From: a virus
Direction: 5' to 3' (one strand)
IMG/VR virus record: IMGVR_UViG_3300030450_002179
Location: 1-28,006 of that record
DNA: 28,006 nucleotides
The position numbers and the translations under genes were made by a program. The notes under the pieces were generated by a model. It saw only the letters and a program-made list of their open reading frames with translations. It did no database searches and was not told where the DNA came from. Below, piece after piece: positions 22,906 through 28,006 of this stretch; within the stretch, counting starts at the first letter, position 1; each line of letters starts with the position of its first letter.

Positions 22906-23408
22906 AAAAAAACACTTACAGCATTAGCTATATTAATAGATAATTTTTCAAACTTTTTATAATTTTCTCCATGTGTAGCAAAAGAATATGGCTCTATAGA
23001 ATATCTATTGCCTTGTTCTTTTACTATTGGTCTATATAATACTCCCAGCATTTTAGCCATGTTTCCATTTTTAGCATGGGTATCTATATCAACAAATTCT
23101 CCCATAGTCATTTCATCTATAGAGGGATGGAAACCATATTTAACACCATCTATATCTATTTTTTCTATTAATTTAGTATTTAGAGGGCAAGTCATTAATT
23201 TGCTTAAAGATTCTTGTATTTTTTCTAAATCTTTAATTTTAATGTGTTTTATAATATTACCCTTAATTCCACAGAAATGTAATAATAATTTAGCCATGTT
23301 CTGTTCTGGAGTGTCTGTATCTGAAACAGATTCAGTATAACCAAGATATTGACTAATAGATACTTCTCTCCAATCGGTTGGAACTGATATAGTTATTTGA
23401 GTGTTCAT
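22806..23408 (-). CDS. Tail assembly chaperone, first part
   Basis: A 200-aa helical protein. The motif M-T-M-G-E-F-V-D-I-D near 120-129 and M-A-K-M-L-G-V-L-Y-R-P-I near 137-148 are ones I know from tail-assembly-chaperone genes in Bacteroidota phages. It ends in a region rich in homopolymers where the -1 register stays open into the downstream frame. Like lambda G, it would be made alone (200 aa) and as a longer fusion. Unusually it lies between a Cys-rich gene and the tail terminator, not next to the tape measure gene, which is 8 kb downstream. Confidence 0.65.
   Translation of the reverse strand: MNTQITISVPTDWREVSISQYLGYTESVSDTDTPEQNMAKLLLHFCGIKGNIIKHIKIKDLEKIQESLSKLMTCPLNTKLIEKIDIDGVKYGFHPSIDEMTMGEFVDIDTHAKNGNMAKMLGVLYRPIVKEQGNRYSIEPYSFATHGENYKKFEKLSINIANAVSVFFWNLGGKLLIGSQAYLTKKEKKQVHQNMAGSIS
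22842..22848 (-). promoter_or_regulatory. Slippery heptamer A AAA AAA, candidate -1 frameshift site
   Basis: In the frame of the gene at 23408-22806, the minus strand reads GAA AAA AAA CAA with the heptamer A AAA AAA exactly in X XXY YYZ register. The -1 frame continues into the second chaperone part. A shift here joins 189 residues of the first frame to 64 of the second. Confidence 0.55.
22905..22911 (-). promoter_or_regulatory. Second slippery heptamer T TTT TTT
   Basis: In the same frame the minus strand reads GTT TTT TTT TGG, and T TTT TTT is in the X XXY YYZ register inside the shared open region. It is a competing candidate for the -1 shift; a shift here would also yield a 253-aa product (168 + 85 residues). 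Either or both sites could act. A G6 run at 22895-22890 is in a poorer register. Confidence 0.42.
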
Positions 23409-23448
23409 TATATAAATTTAAAGTTTAATTTTAAAAAGTTCGCTTTCG

Positions 23449-23853
23449 CTATTTTTCGTATTCTTCTACTATACGCTTTATTTCATCTAAACTTCCTTTA
23501 AGGCAAGGTACACAATTTGTAGCTTTTTTAGTGCCACCAGCATATTTTTCTAACATTGAGTACATTATGTTTTTCTGTTCTGGGTTAATTGAACCACTTA
23601 CATCATCTAATAGTTGTTTCATTTCTTTATAATCTGATTCAGACACTTGATATTCTTCCCACAAACCTAATGGACAAGAACTAAAAGCTAATTTAGTTTT
23701 AGCGTCCATAAAACAACCACAAGTCCTTTTATTTCCAACTTTATATCCAACTATAGGAGTACCACATGTCCTAGCTCTATGATTAAAATGCTCACATTTT
23801 AAGCAGATATTAATTCTTTTTTCTGCTAAATCTTTAGTACTCAGTAGGTTCAT
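23449..23853 (-). CDS. Cys-rich zinc-binding phage protein
   Basis: A 134-aa protein. The pattern R-I-N-I-C17-x2-C20-x-H22-x2-H25-x4-C30, then C45-G-C47 and C60-P-L-G-x-W, is a family I know in Bacteroidota phages, where it often lies after terminase or near tail genes. It looks like a zinc-binding module. A second C114-x2-C117 pair is close to the C-terminus. It overlaps the sigma-like gene by 20 bases. Whether it is a virion or a regulatory protein is unknown. Confidence 0.65.
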   Translation of the reverse strand: MNLLSTKDLAEKRINICLKCEHFNHRARTCGTPIVGYKVGNKRTCGCFMDAKTKLAFSSCPLGLWEEYQVSESDYKEMKQLLDDVSGSINPEQKNIMYSMLEKYAGGTKKATNCVPCLKGSLDEIKRIVEEYEK

Positions 23854-24391
23854 GAATCATTTTTTTAATTTTTTCTCTAACACTTGTAATAGTATTTCTT
23901 AATGACCTTTGGCTTATACCAGTTTCTTCTTCTAATTTTCTAAATGAAAGTCCAGTCTCATAATATATTTTAAATACATCTCGGTCATATTCATCAAATT
24001 CTTCCAAACATTTATCTATCTTACTTTCCATTAATTGTATTCCATCTTCATATTCTAATTGCTCGTTAATTTTTTTTTCTATGAAGCTATTGTTATTGGT
24101 TGGTCTAACTTTATTGTTATTATACCTAACATATTTTTTATGAAATTGAGATTTTTTAGAGAAATATTTAACCATCATTATTTTGCAAATGTAGGTCTTA
24201 ATTCTACCACCATCTAATATAATTAATAGCTTGTGGTGGTTCATGGTTAGTAATTGCAAGAAAACTTCTTGTACTAAGTCTTCAGATAAAAATTTATCTT
24301 TAGTCTTTTTAATAGCAAAGCCTAAATAATAATCATAGTCTTTATAGACATATTCTATTGGGTGGTATTTTTTAAAAGGCGTATTCCCCAT
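23834..24391 (-). CDS. Sigma-70-like (ECF-type) transcription factor
   Basis: A 185-aa protein with the two-domain layout of group 4 sigma factors. Residues 13-90 form region 2, with D-K-F-L-S-E-D-L-V-Q-E-V-F-L at 32-45 matching the classic D-L-x-Q-E-x-F helix. Residues about 122-177 form region 4, with Y-D-R-D-V-F-K-I-Y-Y-E-T-G-L-S-F and E-E-T-G-I-S-Q-R-S-L as the HTH. The linker is basic and Asn-rich. It probably directs host RNA polymerase to late promoters or, alternatively, works as an HTH regulator. The gene overlaps the terminase gene before it and the Cys-rich gene after it by 20 bases each. Confidence 0.78.
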   Translation of the reverse strand: MGNTPFKKYHPIEYVYKDYDYYLGFAIKKTKDKFLSEDLVQEVFLQLLTMNHHKLLIILDGGRIKTYICKIMMVKYFSKKSQFHKKYVRYNNNKVRPTNNNSFIEKKINEQLEYEDGIQLMESKIDKCLEEFDEYDRDVFKIYYETGLSFRKLEEETGISQRSLRNTITSVREKIKKMIHEPTEY

Positions 24392-25688
24392 AATTACTTT
24401 TAATTTCGTACCACATGCGCATCATAATAGCATCAGCAAAGTCTGGCGAATGACCAAGCTTTACTTTTTGTATATCTTTACCCTCTATAGCTAATTTTTG
24501 GCTATCTTTATCTACTTTATCTCTCTTTATTATTTCCAATTCGCTTATTATGTTTTCTCTATATTTAGAATCAGCTATATATAATTTACCAGTATTTACT
24601 ATTTCAGCTAATTTATAATAGCATTGAGTCTTTAAATTTTGGTAATTTTCATTTTTTAAAGCCTTGCTTCCATTAGCAAAACCTACAGAACCACTTATAT
24701 AATCTTTTGCTCCACCACCTACTCCATCTTGGTCTATTACTACTTTTGAATTTGGTATGCTGTGTTTAAGACATAATTCTTCAATTTCTTCTACTACTTG
24801 TTTTACGCTACTTTTATCAAATTTTATAATTCTTTCTAATCTCAATCCATTCCATAGACAAATAATAGTTTTATCATTACCAAATCTGGCTACATCACAA
24901 GTAATAATTTTATTTCCTTGTTCTACATAATTATTAGAAAACATATCTTGTAGAGAAGTATAATCAAATAACAAAGCAGAATCTTCGTTATATTCCCAAT
25001 TACCAAATAAGAGCCTTTCTTTACTTAACTTATCTAATTTGCCTAACTGGTCTATATAATGCTTTGAAATAGCCTTATTATCGGTTACAAGTGATTTTAT
25101 AAACTTTCTATGAGGTGGTAAGCTATTGGATAGAGCTGGTTTGTAGAATTGAGAATATAACCAACCTTTTGATGGATTGCAAGTTAATAAAGTTTTTGGA
25201 ATTAAACCAAATTCATCTAATTTATATCTTATACGAGAATTAAGAATATTAACTGCTTTTTCAGAAACTTCAGCACTTTCATCTATAAAGCAATCTGTAA
25301 TTTCTAAACCACCCAAGCTGGTAAATTCTGAGTCTGATGGGTAAAGAAAAAGGTCTTTTAAGTATATTTCTGAACCATTATAAAATTTTATGGTACTATC
25401 AGAAGCATTGAACACATAATCTCTATTTGGAGATAGACCACAATAATTATTAGCTACTTCCCAAAATGTGTTTAATGTGGTGGCTTTTAGGTTTTTAAGT
25501 TTGCTTCTTCCTATTACGCTTCTAGTACCAGCGTATTTAAGTCTGCGAGATATTTGCCACAAACAACCAGTAAATGTTTTAGCACCCCCAGCTCCCCCAC
25601 CAAACAAAACCTCGCTAGTAGAATTATCTTCAAGGTATTTAAAGCACTCAATCTGCTTGGGGAATAATGATACTTTCTGCTTCTTCAA
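24372..25688 (-). CDS. terL: Terminase large subunit
   Basis: A 438-aa packaging motor. ATPase: Walker A G-G-G-A-G-G-A-K-T at 30-38, Walker B C-F-I-D-E at 133-137, and the coupling motif L-L-T-C-N-P-S at 167-173. Nuclease: C-D265-V-A-R-F-G at 264-270, V-V-I-D319-Q-D at 316-321 and S-P-D416-F-A-D419-A at 414-420, the three acidic motifs of the RNase H-like fold. Length is normal. It overlaps the small subunit by 41 bases, so synthesis is coupled. It cuts and pumps DNA into proheads; the packaging strategy (cos, pac or terminal repeat) cannot be told from this sequence alone. Confidence 0.95.
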   Translation of the reverse strand: MKKQKVSLFPKQIECFKYLEDNSTSEVLFGGGAGGAKTFTGCLWQISRRLKYAGTRSVIGRSKLKNLKATTLNTFWEVANNYCGLSPNRDYVFNASDSTIKFYNGSEIYLKDLFLYPSDSEFTSLGGLEITDCFIDESAEVSEKAVNILNSRIRYKLDEFGLIPKTLLTCNPSKGWLYSQFYKPALSNSLPPHRKFIKSLVTDNKAISKHYIDQLGKLDKLSKERLLFGNWEYNEDSALLFDYTSLQDMFSNNYVEQGNKIITCDVARFGNDKTIICLWNGLRLERIIKFDKSSVKQVVEEIEELCLKHSIPNSKVVIDQDGVGGGAKDYISGSVGFANGSKALKNENYQNLKTQCYYKLAEIVNTGKLYIADSKYRENIISELEIIKRDKVDKDSQKLAIEGKDIQKVKLGHSPDFADAIMMRMWYEIKSNYGEYAF

Positions 25689-26028
25689 AAGGTGCTATTT
25701 CTATTTTAATTCTATCGTCTCCAGAAACATCAAGCTCACTTCTTTCAATATAACCTCTTTTTTTACCTTTTGTTTTAAGATAAAATATAGTAGCCGATGT
25801 ATTGCCACTTCCAATTTGTTCATGGAGTTTACTTTCAGCAAAGTCTAATGCTATGTTCTGTATATCATCAACAGCCAGAGAAAATTTAGCATCATCTTTT
25901 AACCATTGATAATATTGAGTTCTTCCAATGCCTACTTTTTTACAAGCTGTGGTTACTATTCCTAAAGACTTCTCCAAAGCATCTAACATTGCTTTTTTAT
26001 GCTGTTCGGTTTTGTTCATTTTTGCCAT
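25648..26028 (-). CDS. terS: Terminase small subunit
   Basis: A 126-aa protein with an N-terminal homeodomain-like HTH (G-I-V-T-T-A-C-K-K-V-G-I-G-R-T-Q-Y-Y-Q-W-L near 23-43), a helical middle (L-D-F-A-E-S-K-L-H-E-Q-I) and a short beta end, as in phage small terminases that recognise the packaging site and form a ring. It overlaps the large subunit gene by 41 bases and starts two bases after the GNAT gene. The C-terminal acidic patch (E-I-A-P-F-E-E-A-E) may contact the large subunit. Confidence 0.88.
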   Translation of the reverse strand: MAKMNKTEQHKKAMLDALEKSLGIVTTACKKVGIGRTQYYQWLKDDAKFSLAVDDIQNIALDFAESKLHEQIGSGNTSATIFYLKTKGKKRGYIERSELDVSGDDRIKIEIAPFEEAESIIIPQAD

Positions 26029-26029
26029 A

Positions 26030-26410
26030 TTAATATATTAATTTAGCTGAAGTTCCATTTTTAGTATTTATTACTTTTGCTCCAAGATTTTTATGTAATC
26101 CTACAGACAAAATATCCCAATTAGCTTCTATTTTTTTATATCCCATTCCTTTTAATATCATTAAACGAGTAAGAGTTAATTCTGTGCCTAAACCTTTTTT
26201 TCTATGTTGTGGTTCAATATATAATCCATTCATTTTGGCTTTGTTTTTATATAGCTTAAAATTAGCAAAACCTATTACTTTATTATCGTCCAGCATACAA
26301 ATTAGCTTTGTAGTAGATTTATATATCTTAACTCCCTCTTTTGATGCTGATTCTTTTAAATGGTCTACAGCATATACTGGCAAAGTTTTTATATTATACA
26401 TTAAATTCAA
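26030..26410 (-). CDS. Stand-alone GNAT acetyltransferase
   Basis: A 126-aa GNAT-fold protein. Motif A is complete: L-Y-I-E-P-Q-H-R-K-K-G-L-G-T-E-L at 63-78, with R70-x2-G-x-G binding the acyl-CoA phosphates. Motif B follows at about 98-112 (W-D-I-L-S-V-G-L-H-K-N-L-G-A). It is compact but a full GNAT core. It overlaps the ABC/Mom-like fusion by 17 bases and precedes terS by two, so it belongs to the same cassette. It may acylate the modified base precursor or a protein partner; its substrate is unknown. Confidence 0.85.
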   Translation of the reverse strand: MNLMYNIKTLPVYAVDHLKESASKEGVKIYKSTTKLICMLDDNKVIGFANFKLYKNKAKMNGLYIEPQHRKKGLGTELTLTRLMILKGMGYKKIEANWDILSVGLHKNLGAKVINTKNGTSAKLIY

Positions 26411-27503
26411 AATTATAAGTCTTTACTCCTTTCTCTCTAAAACCTTTTGTTCTAATGCGACCAGCTATCATAATGCCCATTTTTCTTTTAAAACCAAGAT
26501 ATTTCCATTGTTCTTGCTTAATCATAGCTTTATAAACTGGTACGCTACTAAATTTAGCCATAATTCTACATTTAATTTTTTTTGATAGTAAAGTGCTTGT
26601 TTCATTTATTAGCTTAATTCCTAATCCTAATCCATTGTAATCTGGGTGGACTACAGTTCTATTAGAATGATAAATAATTGTAGTATTTTTTCTGTGTGGC
26701 ACATAATTAGCAAAACATTGAAAGCCTATCTGGTTATTATTGTGAAACAATCCATATAAATATATTTTTCCAGCTGGTAAGTTTTCATTTAGATAATGAT
26801 ATTTGCTAAAATATTTCCAGCTTGTTCTGTCGATTTCTCGGACATCAAATTTGAGCTTTGCTCGTTCTTTAAAAAAAAAAGTTTCCGATAGAGGAAGTAT
26901 AAATTGCTGTTTATTACAATCAATAAGCCAATCTGGAATAAGCCACTCTATTATATCAAAATGACAAGAACAGACCACCACTTTTTTATTAGTTCTTTTT
27001 GCATATTTTTTTAAACATAAGCTCATGGCTTTGGCTACAGTCCTATCTACTACAGATGTCCATTCATCTATAAATACTATTTTGTCTGATTTAGTCATAA
27101 GGTAAACAGCTTCTGCTCTCGCCTTTTGACCATTTGACAAAGTTTTAAGAGGTCTTATCCAACATGGAACACTATTTAAACCAATACCATTAAGCAATTT
27201 AGCACATTCTTCATAGCTTAAATCTTTTGGTAATTGGTTTATTATTGGTTCTTCTTCATTCAATTCTACATCAAAAATATTTTCTCCAAATAAGTGTTTT
27301 ATCATTGTGGTCTTTCCACTACCACTATTACCATAGACTAAACCAACATTCCATTTTTCTGGAATATCAATATTATCTATTTTTAAATTATGAATAGATT
27401 TTTTTTCTACATCAATATCTAAAGAATTAGCAGCTACTTGACACCTAAATTCTTTATTAACTTCAGATTTAAGCGTTACATTTATGCTATTTGGAATTAT
27501 CAT
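26394..27503 (-). CDS. ABC ATPase fused to Mom-like GNAT acyltransferase
   Basis: A 369-aa two-domain protein. Residues about 40-205 are a complete ABC-type ATPase: Walker A G-N-S-G-S-G-K-T-T at 58-66, signature L-S-N-G-Q at 122-126, Walker B with D146-E147, D-loop S-V-V-D at 150-153 and H-loop H181. It has no membrane partner. Residues about 220-350 are GNAT-like with Y-H-Y-L-N-E-N-L-P-A-G-K at 235-246, a motif that from memory resembles the phage Mu Mom DNA-modification family (H-Y-S-x-x-L-P-x-G-K), and T-V-V-H-P-D-Y-N-G-L-G-L-G at 283-295. It overlaps the ParB-like gene by 4 bases and the small GNAT by 17. A DNA-base modification role is inference. Confidence 0.82.
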   Translation of the reverse strand: MIIPNSINVTLKSEVNKEFRCQVAANSLDIDVEKKSIHNLKIDNIDIPEKWNVGLVYGNSGSGKTTMIKHLFGENIFDVELNEEEPIINQLPKDLSYEECAKLLNGIGLNSVPCWIRPLKTLSNGQKARAEAVYLMTKSDKIVFIDEWTSVVDRTVAKAMSLCLKKYAKRTNKKVVVCSCHFDIIEWLIPDWLIDCNKQQFILPLSETFFFKERAKLKFDVREIDRTSWKYFSKYHYLNENLPAGKIYLYGLFHNNNQIGFQCFANYVPHRKNTTIIYHSNRTVVHPDYNGLGLGIKLINETSTLLSKKIKCRIMAKFSSVPVYKAMIKQEQWKYLGFKRKMGIMIAGRIRTKGFREKGVKTYNFEFNV

Positions 27504-28006
27504 TGTACTATCTTTATATTAAGATTCTCAATTAATAATTTTTCATACCACTTTTGAGCATCTGTTTCTTCATTAAATTCAATATGTAAAAACCAAAGCT
27601 CATCTTCTAAAGAATAATTTTTTTCTGATTCTTTTTGAGCTTCTTCATCTAATGTTTGCCACACATCTAATCCCCATTCTTCTATTTGTTTATTATCCCA
27701 ATCATTAGCAAGAATATCCCAGTCCCACTCTCCAAAACCAACATTATCTTTAACTATAAATTCTTTTTTTTGAGCTTCAGACAATCCCTCTGCCACTTTA
27801 ACTGGCACTTCTTTTAATCCAGCTTCAATACAAGCTTTATATCTCATATTACCACCCAAAATAACATTTTCTTCATCTATAACTATTGGACGAAGCTCTA
27901 ACATTTCTGGAAAGTCTATAATAGACTGGACTAATTTTGCAAACTTATTATCCCTTATTACTCTTGGATTGTTTTTGTTTGGCTTTAGTATCTTGATTTT
28001 TAATTT
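27500..28006 (-). CDS. ParB/Srx-like protein (continues from 149)
   Basis: The frame is open to 28006 and joins the start at 149 across the circle to give a 170-aa protein. It carries the ParB box G-G-N-M-R-Y-K-A-C near 53-61, then E-V-P-V, and the D-N-V-G-F-G-E-W-D-W-D-I-L-A segment near 93-106 typical of phage ParB-like proteins next to DNA-modifying enzymes. An acidic C-terminal part (about 125-170) follows. It is not a partition protein: no ParA, no HTH and no parS cluster are seen. It overlaps the ABC/Mom-like gene by 4 bases and probably acts with it as a DNA-binding or nucleotide-handling subunit. The internal ATG at 27904 is not the start. Confidence 0.85.
   Translation of the reverse strand, partial: KLKIKILKPNKNNPRVIRDNKFAKLVQSIIDFPEMLELRPIVIDEENVILGGNMRYKACIEAGLKEVPVKVAEGLSEAQKKEFIVKDNVGFGEWDWDILANDWDNKQIEEWGLDVWQTLDEEAQKESEKNYSLEDELWFLHIEFNEETDAQKWYEKLLIENLNIKIVQ
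27864..28006. repeat. Terminal direct repeat, right copy
   Basis: Second copy of the 143-base repeat at 1-143, with one mismatch (27929 versus 66). Joining 28006 to 144 restores the ParB-like frame without a break, which supports circular closure. Confidence 0.95.

Noticed and set aside
22592-22927. Plus-strand open frame of 111 codons, hydrophobic
   Set aside because: It is antisense to the tail chaperone end; its hydrophobic look comes from reverse-reading AT-rich codons.
23409-23448. GCGAAAGCG palindrome as terminator
   Set aside because: The stem is too short, and the following T run is brief; no support as a terminator.
25468-26585. Two long plus-strand open frames antisense to terminase and GNAT genes
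   Set aside because: They lie opposite well-supported genes, have no promoter or coupling and show no domain.
27500-28006. ParB-like gene as a plasmid partition system (phage-plasmid)
   Set aside because: No ParA, HTH domain or parS-like repeats; the protein is the short phage type placed with modification genes.
1-28006. tRNA genes, CRISPR arrays, insertion sequences, integrase or attachment sites
   Set aside because: None seen on reading both strands; no cloverleaf-like, regular-spacer or transposase sequence was noticed.

Overview
The window looks like one complete genome of a tailed (siphovirus-type) phage of a Bacteroidota host, most likely a flavobacterium-like one. The first 143 bases recur as the last 143 (27864-28006) with one mismatch, so the unit closes into a circle of about 27,863 bp, and the ParB-like gene runs across the join. 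The host guess rests on four things. Base composition is very AT-rich. Shine-Dalgarno sites are mostly absent. A promoter has the Bacteroidota -33/-7 form (TTTG, 20-base spacer, TATATTTG) at 5680-5649. Many proteins resemble families I know from Bacteroidota phages. No integrase, repressor, DNA polymerase, helicase, tRNA or CRISPR was seen.

Every convincing gene is on the minus strand, so transcription runs from high to low coordinates and round the circle. A strong intrinsic terminator (5710-5682) sits directly upstream of the best promoter (5680-5649), which marks the natural start and end of the transcription map. After the promoter come small early genes (5607-3916), an SSB-like protein (3859-3365), a small DNA-binding protein, a replication-initiator-like protein (3149-2382) and its overlapping partner (2440-1898). 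More small genes follow, then a zinc-knuckle protein, an HNH nuclease and a VRR-NUC nuclease (997-300).

Across the circle join lies a three-gene cassette: a ParB/Srx-like protein, an ABC-ATPase fused to a Mom-like GNAT acyltransferase, and a second small GNAT. It feeds directly into the small and large terminase genes. I read it as a candidate DNA-base-modification module and as the most interesting part of the window. After terminase come a sigma-70-like factor, a Cys-rich protein, a tail-assembly-chaperone pair joined by a probable -1 frameshift, and a tail-completion-like protein fused to a lectin-like domain. A gp10-like protein, two large tail proteins (504 and 1332 aa) and a tape measure protein (659 aa) follow.

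Only after these tail genes come the head genes: XkdF-like prohead protease, scaffold-like protein, major capsid protein, tail-tube-like protein (ending in a strong terminator), portal and head-tail connector. The last genes are a lysis cassette of two small membrane proteins, an M15 endolysin and a holin candidate. Genes are packed with TAATG or ATGA couplings and overlaps of up to 80 bases. No stretch over 300 bases lacks a gene; the longest gap is about 90 bases.
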